Of a stretch of 64,000 nt of DNA, positions 38,460 through 48,168 are shown piece by piece; position 1 is the first letter of the stretch, and each line of letters begins with the position of its first letter. The translations under genes were made by a program, and so were the position numbers. The DNA comes from Caulobacter sp. NIBR2454 (GTDB lineage: Bacteria > Pseudomonadota > Alphaproteobacteria > Caulobacterales > Caulobacteraceae): assembly GCF_027474405.1 (NCBI RefSeq), contig NZ_CP114871.1, forward strand, positions 2,799,001 to 2,863,000, in the 5' to 3' direction. The notes below the pieces were generated by a model, which ran no database searches, had not been told where the DNA came from, and saw only the letters and a program-made list of their open reading frames with translations.

Positions 38460-40325
38460 ATGTTCAAACCTGTTTCACTTTCCCTCGCGGCGGCGCTCAT
38501 CGGCGCCTCCGTCCCGGCCCAGGCCGCTCCCGCCGGCGCGCCACGGGGTCAGGCCTACGCCACGGTCCCGCCAATGAACGGGACGATCGAGCAGCGCATC
38601 CTGCCCGAACTCGACTTCCTCATGGGCAAGCTGCTGGCCGAGAAGCGAGACATGACCCTGGACGGGGTCAAGGTGTTCGAGGCGAACGACAAGTTCCTGC
38701 CGGGAAAGATCGCTATCGGGCTCAGCTACCTGCTGATCGACACCCCGCGCGACGATCCGCGCTTCGCCCGATACCTCGCCGGCTTCCGCGAGATCGCCGA
38801 TCTGACGGTCGAGGACCCGAACGACACCTGGGGCGTCTATTACTACATCCAAGCGCTTCACATGCTGAAGGAGGCGGGCCTTCTGGAGCAGGCGGTTTCT
38901 CCCGAAACCCTCGCCAAGCAGAAGGCCAAACTCGACTGGCGGCGGTTCGTGCGCGCCGACGATCTGACTCTGATCGACCTGCCCAACAACTACTATGGCG
39001 TCGCCTTCAGTGTGGCCCGGCTGCGCTATCAGATGGGTTGGGAAGACGCCTCGGCGAGCGAAGCCCTGCTGGCCCGCATGCTAGACCACTATCGCAAGTA
39101 CTCGGGAGAGTACGGCTTCGCCGACGAGACCGATGGCGACGGACGTTTCGACCGCTACAGCGTCCTGCTGATCGGCGAGATCGCCCACCGCTTCATCGAA
39201 AGCGGCATCGCCCCCACGCCTGAGCTGAAGACCTGGCTGCGCAAGTCGGTGGACGTGATGTTGCCCCGCTTCAACAGCCGCGGCGAAGGTTTTGAATACG
39301 GCCGCAGTATCGGCACATACGGCGAGACCGCCTTCCTGGAAGTGATGACCGCCGCCGCCGTCATGGGCGTTCTGACCGAGGAGGAAAAGGCCATGGCCTA
39401 CGCCCTCTCGTCACGTGTCACCGCCCGTTACGCCGACTTCTGGTTCGATCCGGAAATGCGCTCGGTGAACATGTGGGAGCATGGTCGCCGCACCGACGCC
39501 TATCGCGGCAAGCACCGCATCCTGGGCGAGAACCTCAGCCTGGCGCGCCAGTACATCTACACCAGCGCGATCTGGGATCAGCTGGGCTTCAAGGACAAGG
39601 CCCCCGCCCCCGGCTTCGACGCCTGGCTGAAGACCCTGCCCAAGCGCCAGACGACCTGGTTTTCGCGCGGCGACTACGACCGCTTCGTCGTCACCCTGCG
39701 CGACGGCGACCATGTGATCAGCCTGCCTGTGATCAACGGCGGCGCGGGCCAGCACATGCACAGCCCCTATTTTCCGGTCCCGTTCTCGGCCGGGATGCTG
39801 TCGGGCGTGGCCGACGGGAAGGCCCCTCATCTGATTCCCCGCTTCACCCTGGCGGACGGCTCGCAACTGATGCCCCTGGCGTACTTCAAGGGCGCCAAGG
39901 TCACCCCCAAGGGCAAGGCGACCACCGTCACCTGGCGCCAGGATCAGATGGACCGCATGGGTGAGAACGCGCCCCGGCCCGACGACCGCCTGTCGGTCCA
40001 GACCACCTACAGCTTCAGCCCAGGCCGCATCGTGCGCACCGACCGCTACACGCCCAAGGCGCCGCTGGAGATCAAGAGTGTCGATATGGAGTTCGGGACC
40101 TATTCGTCGGCGCCCGCCTGGACCGGCGCGGGCTTCGAGTTCGGCGCCGGGGATGTCACTGGCTTCAAGGTACAGGGCCTGGATAGCTGCGAGACGCGGC
40201 CCTTCGACAAGCCCGCCGACGCCGGCACGCCACCCGGCCCGATGCTCAGCCGCATCGTCTGCGAAGGCGGCGCCAAGACCATCGACAAGCCGTTCTCCAT
40301 CAGTTGGACCCTGACCTACAGGTAG
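38460..40325 (+). CDS. Large exported protein of the uronate module, possible polysaccharide lyase
   Basis: A 621-residue protein with a signal peptide ending P-A-Q-A-A near residue 24. Residues about 35-390 are helix-rich with repeated aromatic/Tyr motifs (W-G-V-Y-Y-Y, N-N-Y-Y-G-V-A-F, F-E-Y-G-R-S-I-G-T-Y-G-E), like an alpha/alpha toroid; the remaining 230 residues look like a beta-sandwich. That two-part plan, with Asn, Tyr, His and Arg clusters, resembles alginate or heparinase-type lyases, but I cannot name the family. It lies 91 bases after GH105 and has its own operator. A lyase making the unsaturated uronides cut by GH105 would fit. Confidence 0.65.
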   Translation: MFKPVSLSLAAALIGASVPAQAAPAGAPRGQAYATVPPMNGTIEQRILPELDFLMGKLLAEKRDMTLDGVKVFEANDKFLPGKIAIGLSYLLIDTPRDDPRFARYLAGFREIADLTVEDPNDTWGVYYYIQALHMLKEAGLLEQAVSPETLAKQKAKLDWRRFVRADDLTLIDLPNNYYGVAFSVARLRYQMGWEDASASEALLARMLDHYRKYSGEYGFADETDGDGRFDRYSVLLIGEIAHRFIESGIAPTPELKTWLRKSVDVMLPRFNSRGEGFEYGRSIGTYGETAFLEVMTAAAVMGVLTEEEKAMAYALSSRVTARYADFWFDPEMRSVNMWEHGRRTDAYRGKHRILGENLSLARQYIYTSAIWDQLGFKDKAPAPGFDAWLKTLPKRQTTWFSRGDYDRFVVTLRDGDHVISLPVINGGAGQHMHSPYFPVPFSAGMLSGVADGKAPHLIPRFTLADGSQLMPLAYFKGAKVTPKGKATTVTWRQDQMDRMGENAPRPDDRLSVQTTYSFSPGRIVRTDRYTPKAPLEIKSVDMEFGTYSSAPAWTGAGFEFGAGDVTGFKVQGLDSCETRPFDKPADAGTPPGPMLSRIVCEGGAKTIDKPFSISWTLTYR

Positions 40326-40364
40326 GCGCTGGCTCCCGTGAGCCGGCTCGGCTAGATCGACCGC

Positions 40365-40832
40365 ATGTCGCGCCCGTCGGTCCTGTTCGTCTGCCTTGGC
40401 AATATCTGCCGCTCCCCCTTGGCCGAGGCGGCCTTTCGGGCCGAAGCTATGCGCATCGGCCTGGAGGTTAAGGTCGATAGCGCCGGTACCGGCGACTGGC
40501 ACGTGGGCCAACCGCCCGACCGCCGCGCCCAGGCCACGGCCTTGCGGAATGGCGTGGACATCAGCGGCTACCGGGGTCGTCAGGTGACTCCGGAAGACTT
40601 CCGCCGTTTCACCCACATCGTCGCCCAGGACCGCGACAACCTCTCCAACCTGATGCGCATGCGCCCCCGGGACGCCATCGCCGAGCTCAGCCTGATGCTC
40701 GAACACGCCGGGCGGCCCGGCGAATCAGTGGCCGACCCCTATTACGGCGACGAAGAGGACTTTGACGTCACCTGGTGGGACGTGACACGCGCCGCCGAGG
40801 GGCTGGCTCGGCGCCTTTCAATCCGCGACTGA
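40365..40832 (+). CDS. Low-molecular-weight protein tyrosine phosphatase
   Basis: A 155-residue cytoplasmic phosphatase. The P-loop C-L-G-N-I-C-R-S (Cys10 nucleophile, Arg16) and the acid loop D-P-Y-Y-G near residue 125 are complete. It removes phosphate from tyrosine residues; in bacteria often tied to polysaccharide export kinases, none of which is nearby. Forty bases after the preceding gene. Confidence 0.93.
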   Translation: MSRPSVLFVCLGNICRSPLAEAAFRAEAMRIGLEVKVDSAGTGDWHVGQPPDRRAQATALRNGVDISGYRGRQVTPEDFRRFTHIVAQDRDNLSNLMRMRPRDAIAELSLMLEHAGRPGESVADPYYGDEEDFDVTWWDVTRAAEGLARRLSIRD

Positions 40833-40861
40833 CCAGCGACCAACCGCCACAGAGCGGCCCT

Positions 40862-40884
40862 AAAAAAGCCCGCCGTTGCGGGCT
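40862..40884 (-). terminator. Minus-strand terminator hairpin upstream of the pilus operon
   Basis: Perfect 7-bp stem AGCCCGC (40867-40873) with 40878-40884 over CGTT; A-run at 40862-40867 makes TTTTTT on the minus strand. No minus-strand protein gene feeds into it. On the plus strand it lacks a T-run. Confidence 0.55.
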
Positions 40885-41038
40885 CACACGCCTATAGCAA
40901 GCGGCGACACAACCCAGGAGGAGTTTGAAACTTCGCCCAACCTATAGACGAATTGCCCTTTCCGGATAACATTCGCCCATAGGTTTCAGGGGCAGTGATA
41001 ACACCAGGGGGTTACAGTGATGGTTCTCCGCTACTCCG

Positions 41039-41887
41039 GTGAAAGCCCTGCGTAGGCTCGGTCAGGCCCGGCTGCTGATCATCGGCGGGGGCGTCCTTGG
41101 CCTCTGCCTCATCGCCGCAGGCGTGGTGCGGGTCATCCATGACGCGGGGAGGTCTGAAGCCGTCACTTCGGCGACCGCCAAGCCCCGCGCCGTCGTCGTG
41201 CAACTCAAGGTTCCCAAGGGACGCGGCGAGGCGATCAAGGCCGAGGACGTCCAACTGCTCTCCCTGGCCGACCCCGCCGCGCCGGGGCTCGCCAACCAGA
41301 CCCAGGCCGTCGTCGGCAAGGTGGCGCTTGAGCCCCTGGCCGCCGGCCAGCTCATCGCCGATGCGTCGGTCACCGCTGAACCGGGCAAGGCCGGACTTTC
41401 CGCCGTCGTCCCCTCCGGCCTGCGCGCCGTGACGCTCAGCGCTGATGTCGAGACCGCCGTCGGCTACCTGCTTCAACCCGGCGACCGGGTCGACGTGACC
41501 TTCGTCTCCCGCGACGGCGTGGGCGCCGCCAGCGCCTCGCTGCTCCTTCAGGATCTTGTCGTGGCCGCGGTCGACGGCCGGCTGGACAGCCAGACGAAGG
41601 ACGCCGCCGCGTCCACCGCTTCGGAGCGCCCCATAACCTTACTGGCCAATCCGCAGCAGGCCGAACGCCTGTTCCTGGCGCGGGGCCAGGGCAAGGTGTT
41701 TCTGTCCCTGCGCCACCCCCTCGACCGTTCGCCGGCCACCCAGGCGGCGCCGGCGGTCACGACGCCTACGCCTTTGCGCACCCAGCCTCGGGTCGCCAGA
41801 CCGCCCGCGCCCCGCGGCGCGCCGGTGGAGATCGTCGTCGCGGGTCGGTCCCAGGTGATCTACCCCGGTCGTGGAGAGGCGCGATGA
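41039..41887 (+). CDS. cpaB: Flp pilus assembly protein CpaB/RcpC
   Basis: A 282-residue protein starting at GTG 41039. One N-terminal membrane helix (residues 11-29) is followed by a SAF domain (residues about 45-120) and the RcpC/CpaB C-terminal domain with Y-L-L-Q-P-G-D-R-V-D-V near 140. It works with the secretin in the periplasm to let Tad/Flp pili pass the outer membrane. First gene of the locus; its stop overlaps cpaC by 4 bases. Confidence 0.88.
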   Translation: MKALRRLGQARLLIIGGGVLGLCLIAAGVVRVIHDAGRSEAVTSATAKPRAVVVQLKVPKGRGEAIKAEDVQLLSLADPAAPGLANQTQAVVGKVALEPLAAGQLIADASVTAEPGKAGLSAVVPSGLRAVTLSADVETAVGYLLQPGDRVDVTFVSRDGVGAASASLLLQDLVVAAVDGRLDSQTKDAAASTASERPITLLANPQQAERLFLARGQGKVFLSLRHPLDRSPATQAAPAVTTPTPLRTQPRVARPPAPRGAPVEIVVAGRSQVIYPGRGEAR

Positions 41888-43143
41888 TCCGGCGCCTTGC
41901 GCTTCTCGCGGCCCTGCTCTGCATCCCCGCCGCCGGCCTGGCGGACGAGGCGGTCAATCTGTGGCGAGGCGAGGAATTCACCCTCACCGCGCCGGCCGCG
42001 ATCCGCCGGGTCACCATCGACGCCGAGGGCGTGGTGGCCGCCTCTCTGCCGAGCGCGAACCTGCTGAAGCTCGAAGGTCTGGCCCCCGGGCGCACCAAGG
42101 TGCGCGTCACCGCCGGGCAGGTGGAGACCATCTACGACGTGGTCGTCGAAACGCCTCCCGCGGAGACCATCGCGGAATTGGATGCGGCCCCCGTCGCGCC
42201 CGACCTGTCCACCTTCGCGCGCCGCGAGGCGGTGGAGGTCCAGCGCGAAAGGGCGCCCTCGGCCGCGGTCACCGTCGACGGCCCGCAGATGGTGGCGGTG
42301 GACATCCACTTCTACACGATCACGACCACGACCCTGAAGGCGCTGGGTCTGAACCTGTCTGACCTCGGCGGCCGGCTTCAGGGCGCGGTCTTCGCCCCCG
42401 GCGCCCTCGACAGCTTCAGCTTCGATGGGGATGGACTGCAGTGGGAAGCTGGCCCCCCGCTCAGCAACGCCTTCCAGATACTCGTCGGTGATCGGCGCGA
42501 GGGCGCCCTTGGCATGTTCAGCGCGTTGTCGAGCGCCGGACTGTCCGAACTCGTGGCCCAGCCGACCCTGCTCGTCCGCTCGGGGGAGAGCGCCGACTTC
42601 CTGGCTGGCGGCGAACTGCCCATCCCTGTCGCCCAGGGCGACCAGGGCGCGGTCAGCATCGAGTTCAAGCGCTACGGCGTCAGCCTTGAGGTGGAGGCCA
42701 CGGTCCTGTCCACCGGCCGCATCGTGCTGAAGCTGGCGCCGGAGGTCAGCGAGATCGACTACGCCAACCAGATCACCATCGAGGGTTTCCGCGTTCCGGG
42801 CCTGACCCGCCGTTCGGCCTCCACAACGATCGAACTGGGCGATGGCCAAAGCTTCATCGTCGCCGGCCTGAGCTACGCCTCCACCACCCTGAATGACTCT
42901 GCGGTGCCGGGTCTGGGATCGCTGCCGGTGATCGGCGGCCTGTTCAAGACCCAGCAGTCCAGCGGCGAAAAGCGCGAACTCATCATCGTGGCCACACCGC
43001 GGCTGGTCGGCCCCCTCAACGCCGAGGACGCCGCCTTGGCCAAGCAAGGGCCGCAGCTTGAATCCCGTTCGACCGCCGATGTGCTGCTCAACCGCAAGGG
43101 CGCGGCCGAGCAGATCAAGGCCATCGGATTACGGCCGCAATAG
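41884..43143 (+). CDS. cpaC: Pilus secretin CpaC/RcpA
   Basis: A 419-residue exported secretin: signal peptide to A-G-L-A near residue 19, an N-terminal pilus/BON-like domain, then the secretin domain with A-Q-P-T-L-L-V-R-S-G near 220 and the V-P-G-L-G-S-L-P-V-I-G-G-L-F motif near 340. It forms the outer-membrane channel for the Flp pilus. Overlaps cpaB by 4 bases. Confidence 0.92.
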   Translation: MIRRLALLAALLCIPAAGLADEAVNLWRGEEFTLTAPAAIRRVTIDAEGVVAASLPSANLLKLEGLAPGRTKVRVTAGQVETIYDVVVETPPAETIAELDAAPVAPDLSTFARREAVEVQRERAPSAAVTVDGPQMVAVDIHFYTITTTTLKALGLNLSDLGGRLQGAVFAPGALDSFSFDGDGLQWEAGPPLSNAFQILVGDRREGALGMFSALSSAGLSELVAQPTLLVRSGESADFLAGGELPIPVAQGDQGAVSIEFKRYGVSLEVEATVLSTGRIVLKLAPEVSEIDYANQITIEGFRVPGLTRRSASTTIELGDGQSFIVAGLSYASTTLNDSAVPGLGSLPVIGGLFKTQQSSGEKRELIIVATPRLVGPLNAEDAALAKQGPQLESRSTADVLLNRKGAAEQIKAIGLRPQ

Positions 43144-43144
43144 C

Positions 43145-44329
43145 ATGCACCGCATCGGCCTCATCAGCAGCGATCCGCGACTGGCCTTCAGGCTGGAGAC
43201 AGCCCTGGCCGACATCGCCTTCGTCGCGCCCCTGGGCATTGATCCCTCCGTCATCCTCCACGCGGCGGCCGACCTCAAACCCAGCCTGGTGCTGGTTGAT
43301 CGCGACCCCGCCAGCGGTCTGCAGGCCTCGGTCGCCGAGGCCGCCTCACTGCTTCGGCAGGCAGACCCAGACATGGCCATCGTGGTGTTGGGCGACGCCT
43401 CCGACGCCGCCGCCGTGCTGGAAGCAGTCCGCGCCGGCTGTGTCGATTTTCTCGACGCCCGCGACTCCACCGACGCCATGGCCGAGGCCCTGGAGCGCAA
43501 CCTCCAGACCGCCGTCCTCCAGGCCAACGCCGCGCCCGGGACCTTCACCTGCGTGGTCGCCTGCGACCCTTCCGGCGCGGCGGTGCAGTTGGCGCTCAAC
43601 CTGGCCCTTGAGCGCGCGCGCAGAGGTCGCGACATCCTGCTGATCGACGGCGGCGCCCAGACCAGCGACGCCGCCGCGACCCTGGACCTGAAGCCCGGCT
43701 ACTTCCTATACGACGCCGCCCGCGACGCCAACAGGCTCGACCGGGCGCTGATGAACGCGGCGCTCTCGCGGCAGGAGGACGCCGCCCTCAGCTACCTGCC
43801 CACCGCCCCCGACGCCGAGCGCCGCGCGGAACTCGCCCCCGACCTGGCCCTGCGCATCCTGTCCACCGTCCGCACCCTGTATGAAGAGACGGTCTTCTAC
43901 GCCGGCGAGCATCATGACCCGGCGCTTCTCGGACCCTGCGTGAAGGCGGCGGGCCGCACTCTGGTGGTCTGCCCACAGAAGTTCACGGCCGCCAAGGACA
44001 CCGCCGCCCTGCTCGCCCGCCTGGAGCTGGACCGGGCGACGCGCGGCCGCATCCAGCTGGTCATCGACGAGTACGAGCCCTCCATCAGCCTTGGCGAACA
44101 ACACCTGCTGAAAGCCTTGGACCTGGCGCGGGCCTGGCGTCTGCCGAAGGCCCGCCCGGAGCTGCTGGAGGCGGTGAACCTGGCGCGGCCGGTCGTGCAT
44201 CATGCGCCCCGCTCGCCCTACGCCCAGATGATCGCCCGGATCGCCGAGGACGGCGACCCGGCCGAGGCGGCGGATCGGCCGACCCTGCTCAAGCGGCTGG
44301 CCCAAAGGCTTCCCGGAGCGCGGCCATGA
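43145..44329 (+). CDS. cpaE: Pilus localisation ATPase-like protein CpaE/TadZ
   Basis: A 394-residue protein with an N-terminal receiver-like domain (residues 1-120) and a C-terminal MinD/ParA-like domain. In this family the protein recruits the pilus machine to a pole. The deviant Walker A (K-G-G-x-G-K-T) is degraded here: A-C-D-P-S-G-A-A at about 139-146 has no lysine, so ATP hydrolysis is unlikely. The following strand L-L-I-D-G-G keeps the Walker A-prime region. The start M-H-R-I at 43145 is right after the cpaC stop; overlaps cpaF by 4 bases. Confidence 0.87.
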   Translation: MHRIGLISSDPRLAFRLETALADIAFVAPLGIDPSVILHAAADLKPSLVLVDRDPASGLQASVAEAASLLRQADPDMAIVVLGDASDAAAVLEAVRAGCVDFLDARDSTDAMAEALERNLQTAVLQANAAPGTFTCVVACDPSGAAVQLALNLALERARRGRDILLIDGGAQTSDAAATLDLKPGYFLYDAARDANRLDRALMNAALSRQEDAALSYLPTAPDAERRAELAPDLALRILSTVRTLYEETVFYAGEHHDPALLGPCVKAAGRTLVVCPQKFTAAKDTAALLARLELDRATRGRIQLVIDEYEPSISLGEQHLLKALDLARAWRLPKARPELLEAVNLARPVVHHAPRSPYAQMIARIAEDGDPAEAADRPTLLKRLAQRLPGARP

Positions 44330-45612
44330 ACGCGACCCCGGCCCGCAAGCCGCCCGAGGACATGGGCCTCACCGATTTCTACCAGGCGACCAAGTTCACC
44401 ATTTTCGACGCGGTGCTCGAACAGCTGGACGCCCGCGGCCTTACCGCCTCCAGCAGTCCGTCCGTTCTTCGCGAAGTGATCGAGACGGCTGTGCATCGCC
44501 ACAGTCACCGCGAGAACGTGCCGCTGAACGCCGCCGAGCGCATCCGGCTGGCCGACGACGTGCAGCACGAGATCACCGGCCTTGGCCCCCTGGAAAGCCT
44601 GTTGCGCGATCCGACCATCGACGACGTGATCGTCAACGGTCCGCACCGCGTCTATGTCGAGCGCGGCGGCCAGCTCCGACGCGCGCCGGTCCGCTTCCGC
44701 GACGCGGGCCACCTGATGAACATCATTCAGCGCATCGTCGGCCCCATCGGCCGGCGGGTGGATGAGGCCACACCCTATGTCGATGCGCGGCTGTCGGACG
44801 GCTCCCGCGTCAATGTGGTGATCCCGCCCGCCGCCCTGGACGGCCCGCTAGTCTCCATCCGCAAGTTCCGCGCCCAGCCGCTGGCGCCCGCCGACTATGT
44901 GCGCCAGGGCGCCATGTCGGCCGAGATGCTCGACTTCCTGGGAAGGGCGGTGCGTTCGCGGCTCAACATGCTGATCTGCGGCGGCACCGGCTCGGGCAAG
45001 ACCACCCTGCTTGGCATGCTGAGCAGCTTCATCGGCGACACCGAGCGACTGATCACCATCGAGGACGCCGCCGAACTTCAGCTACGCCAGGAACATGTGG
45101 CCCGCATGGAGACCCGGCCGCCCAATGTCGACGGCACGCGCGAGGTCAGCGCCCGCGACCTGATGCGCAACGCCCTGCGCATGCGGCCCGACCGCGTCAT
45201 CCTGGGCGAGGTGCGCGGCGCCGAGGCGGTGGAGATGCTTCAGGCCATGAGCACCGGCCACGACGGCTCCATGGCCACCATGCACGCCAACGCGACCCGC
45301 GACGCCCTGGCGCGGCTGGAGATGCTGCTGGGCTTTGGCGGGCTGACCGGCGACCAGAAGACGATCCGCCGCTACATCGCTAGCAGCATCAATCTGCTCG
45401 TGCAGGTGCAGCGCCTCGCCAACGGGTCGCGGCGCATCACCCAGATCGTCGAACTGACCGGACTGGAGGGCGACAACTACATCCTCAATCCGCTGTTCGC
45501 CTTCGAGGAGCATCCGCCGCTCAGCGGCCACGGCGAACACCGCACCCTGTCCCTCAGGCCCTTTTTCGCCGCGCGGCTGGTCAAGGGCGGCCCTGCGGGA
45601 GCCGCGTCTTGA
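44326..45612 (+). CDS. cpaF: Pilus extension ATPase CpaF/TadA
   Basis: A 428-residue secretion ATPase. Walker [10 protein letters not shown] near 223, Asp box E-D-A-A-E near 246, Walker B-like L-G-E-V-R-G near 289, His box G-S-M-A-T-M-H-A-N near 310. It powers assembly, and in Tad systems also retraction, of the pilus from the cytoplasm. Overlaps cpaE and tadB by 4 bases. Confidence 0.95.
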   Translation: MNATPARKPPEDMGLTDFYQATKFTIFDAVLEQLDARGLTASSSPSVLREVIETAVHRHSHRENVPLNAAERIRLADDVQHEITGLGPLESLLRDPTIDDVIVNGPHRVYVERGGQLRRAPVRFRDAGHLMNIIQRIVGPIGRRVDEATPYVDARLSDGSRVNVVIPPAALDGPLVSIRKFRAQPLAPADYVRQGAMSAEMLDFLGRAVRSRLNMLICGGTGSGKTTLLGMLSSFIGDTERLITIEDAAELQLRQEHVARMETRPPNVDGTREVSARDLMRNALRMRPDRVILGEVRGAEAVEMLQAMSTGHDGSMATMHANATRDALARLEMLLGFGGLTGDQKTIRRYIASSINLLVQVQRLANGSRRITQIVELTGLEGDNYILNPLFAFEEHPPLSGHGEHRTLSLRPFFAARLVKGGPAGAAS

Positions 45613-46526
45613 GCGGCCAGGCCCTCATCTTCTTTGGCGCCGCCGTCGCGGCGCTCAGCCTGGCGGGGGCGGGCCTGGCTCTTTGGCGACTGCAGGCCTT
45701 CGAAGCGATCCTCGACGCACGGCTCGAGGCCATGCAGGAGGAAAGCCAGGTCACGGGGCAGAAGACCTTGCGGCGCGGGGTGCCCGTCGCCTCCGACCGC
45801 ATCCGGGCGCTGCTGGCCCAAGCGGGCCTGACGCCAACCCCGCGCGAGGTGATCGCCCTTCTGGCCATGCTTATCCTGATCAAGCTGGCGGTCGGGGCGG
45901 CGCTCAATCCGCTCATCGGCGTTCTCGTGGCCCTGGCGACAGCCTTGGCCGGGCTGCTTCTGGTCGTCCGACGCGCGGCGACCCGTCGTCAGAAGTTCGC
46001 CGAGGGTCTGCCCCACTATCTGGATTCCGCCCGCCAGTTGCTGTCGGTGGGCAATTCGCTGCAACAGGCCCTCGACCGCGCCCTGGCCGCCGCCGGCCCG
46101 GACGTGACCATCTACATGGACCCGATGAACCGGCGGATCGCCAACGGCGCCCCCGTCGCCGAGGCCATGGCGTGGAACGCCGACCGCCTGCGCCTGCCTG
46201 AACTTCGCATCGCGGCCCTCGCGCTGGAGACCCAGGTGCGTTTCGGCGGATCGGTGTCGCCGATGCTTGCGCGCCTGTCCCAGCTCCTGCGCGACCGCAC
46301 GCGCACCCAGCGCGAGCTGTCGGCCGCTTCGGCCGAGACACGGATGAGCGCGCTCATCATCTCGGTGATGCCCTTCGCGGCGGTCGCCCTGCTTTCGGTG
46401 CTCAACCCGCCCTACGTGACCTTCCTGTTCACCAGCCCCGAGGGCCACGCGATGCTGATGATCGCGGGCGTCCTCCAGGTGCTGGGCGGGCTTCTGCTGC
46501 GGCAGCTGATGAGGCTCGACTACTGA
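45609..46526 (+). CDS. tadB: Flp pilus platform protein TadB
   Basis: A 305-residue inner-membrane protein of the T2SSF family, with a starting helix, two in the middle (residues 85-125) and a C-terminal helix pair. The T2SSF domain lies around 140-270 (L-L-S-V-G-N-S-L-Q-Q-A-L). With TadC it forms the assembly platform turned by CpaF. Shares one base with tadC. Confidence 0.92.
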   Translation: MSGQALIFFGAAVAALSLAGAGLALWRLQAFEAILDARLEAMQEESQVTGQKTLRRGVPVASDRIRALLAQAGLTPTPREVIALLAMLILIKLAVGAALNPLIGVLVALATALAGLLLVVRRAATRRQKFAEGLPHYLDSARQLLSVGNSLQQALDRALAAAGPDVTIYMDPMNRRIANGAPVAEAMAWNADRLRLPELRIAALALETQVRFGGSVSPMLARLSQLLRDRTRTQRELSAASAETRMSALIISVMPFAAVALLSVLNPPYVTFLFTSPEGHAMLMIAGVLQVLGGLLLRQLMRLDY

Positions 46527-47419
46527 TGCCCTCGGCCACCATCTTCATCACCCTCGGCGTCCTCATTCTTTCCCTGTCGGCCCTGGCCGCAGGCCTGGTG
46601 ATCCTGCGGCTGGAGCGGCGGCTGAACGCGCGTCTGGAGACCCTCGCCGCCGAGCCCGGTTTCAACTGGTCGGCGGGCCGCTTCCTCGCCCCCTTCGCCC
46701 CCGTCCTCATCGGCACCGCCAAGGATCGGCGCGAGATCGAACAAGACCTGCAGGCCGCCGGCTTTCACAGCGGTGAGGCCTTGCTGGTCTTCGGCGCCCT
46801 GCGGCTGGGCGGCGCCATCGTGGCCGGGTGCCTCACCTGGCTCCTCCTGGCGTCTTTGCGCAGCAACGCCTTCCTCTTCCCCCTGATGGCGGCGGGCGTC
46901 GTCTACATCATGGCCAAGCCCGGCCTGCGCGTTCTGGCGCGGGACCGTGAACGCCGCACCCAGGCCGAACTGCCCTTCACGCTCGACATCATGCTGATGA
47001 TGATCGAGAGCGGCGTCAGCCTCGATCAGTGCTTTCGCGCCATCGCGGAGGGCTCGCGCAGCGCCACACCCATTGTGCAGACGGCGACCGCCGCGCTCGT
47101 GGCCGAAACCCAGCGCGGCGTCGACTATGACCAGGCGCTGACCCGCTGGGCGTCCCGACTGGGCGTTCGCGGCGCCAAGGATCTGGCGGCGACCTTCAGG
47201 CGCGCCCTCGCCCACGGCACCGAGCTTGGCCCCGTCCTGCGCGAGTTCACCCGCGAATTTGGCGAACGGCGGCTTATGCAGGCGCGCGAGTCCATCGGCC
47301 GCAAGACCGCCCAGATGACCCTGGTGATGGTGGTCTTCCTCATGCCCGCCCTGTTCATCGTCATGGCCGGTCCCGGCGTGGCCATGCTCATCAACCAGCT
47401 AAGGGGGTTCGCCCAATGA
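46526..47419 (+). CDS. tadC: Flp pilus platform protein TadC
   Basis: A 297-residue T2SSF-family membrane protein: an N-terminal helix, two central helices, the cytosolic domain with M-L-M-M-I-E-S-G-V-S-L-D-Q near 155, and a C-terminal helix with M-P-A-L-F-I-V-M-A-G-P. Partner of TadB. Overlaps tadD by 4 bases. Confidence 0.92.
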   Translation: MPSATIFITLGVLILSLSALAAGLVILRLERRLNARLETLAAEPGFNWSAGRFLAPFAPVLIGTAKDRREIEQDLQAAGFHSGEALLVFGALRLGGAIVAGCLTWLLLASLRSNAFLFPLMAAGVVYIMAKPGLRVLARDRERRTQAELPFTLDIMLMMIESGVSLDQCFRAIAEGSRSATPIVQTATAALVAETQRGVDYDQALTRWASRLGVRGAKDLAATFRRALAHGTELGPVLREFTREFGERRLMQARESIGRKTAQMTLVMVVFLMPALFIVMAGPGVAMLINQLRGFAQ

Positions 47420-48168
47420 ACAGACCACATGCCGGCGCGCTGTGCGCCCTGGCGCTGCTGGCGATGGCTCCCGCCGCTCCATCCGCGACGGCGGCGACGC
47501 TGTCGCCTTTCAAGACCTCCACGGGAGAGGCCGGTAAGCAGGCCAACCTTTACCTGACGGCGATCGAGAAGATCAGCCAGGACCGCCCCTACGCCGCCCT
47601 CGCCCATCTCGACGAATATGACCTTCTGCACCCCCCCACCCAGAAGAGCCGCCTGCTGCGGGCCGACTGCCTCGTACGCACCGATCAGCCCGCGCCGGCC
47701 CGCAAGATCTATGCGGAGCTCCTGGCCGAGCCCGCCCCTCGAAAGCCTTCCGCCGAACAGCAGAAGGCCCTGCGCCAGTTGAAGGCCGCGGCCTATGCGG
47801 GCCTAGGCCGTCTGGAGGCCAAGGCCGGCCGATGGCAGCAGGCGCGCCAGGCCTTCGCCGCCGCCGTCGCCCAACTGCCGCTCGATATCGGCCGGCTCAA
47901 CGATCTCGGTTACGCCCACCTCATGGCCGATGAACCGCGCGAGGCGGTCATGCGCCTGCGCCAGGCCGTGGAGCTGTCGCCCAGCGACGAGCAGGCGCGC
48001 AACAACCTCGCCCTGGCCGTCAAGGCGGCAGGCGAGGTGGAGAGCGCCCAGCAACTCGCGCAGATCGTCCCGGACGAGGCGCCCATCGCTCCCGAGACAT
48101 CGACGACCAGCGCGGCGCCTGAACAGGTCGGCGGCGCCGACAGCGGCAAGAAGGAGGAAAGTCAGTGA
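47416..48168 (+). CDS. tadD: TPR protein TadD
   Basis: A 250-residue exported protein, signal peptide to about residue 28, with three or more tetratricopeptide repeats (one near residues 155-190: L-N-D-L-G-Y-A-H-L-M). TadD helps secretin assembly. No lipobox is seen, unlike many TadD proteins. The last 40 residues are rich in Pro, Ala, Ser and Thr. Overlaps the next ORF by 4 bases. Confidence 0.82.
   Translation: MNRPHAGALCALALLAMAPAAPSATAATLSPFKTSTGEAGKQANLYLTAIEKISQDRPYAALAHLDEYDLLHPPTQKSRLLRADCLVRTDQPAPARKIYAELLAEPAPRKPSAEQQKALRQLKAAAYAGLGRLEAKAGRWQQARQAFAAAVAQLPLDIGRLNDLGYAHLMADEPREAVMRLRQAVELSPSDEQARNNLALAVKAAGEVESAQQLAQIVPDEAPIAPETSTTSAAPEQVGGADSGKKEESQ

Noticed and set aside
39411..40706. 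431-codon minus-strand ORF opposite the exported protein and phosphatase genes
   Set aside because: Antisense shadow covering two real genes, no recognisable domains.
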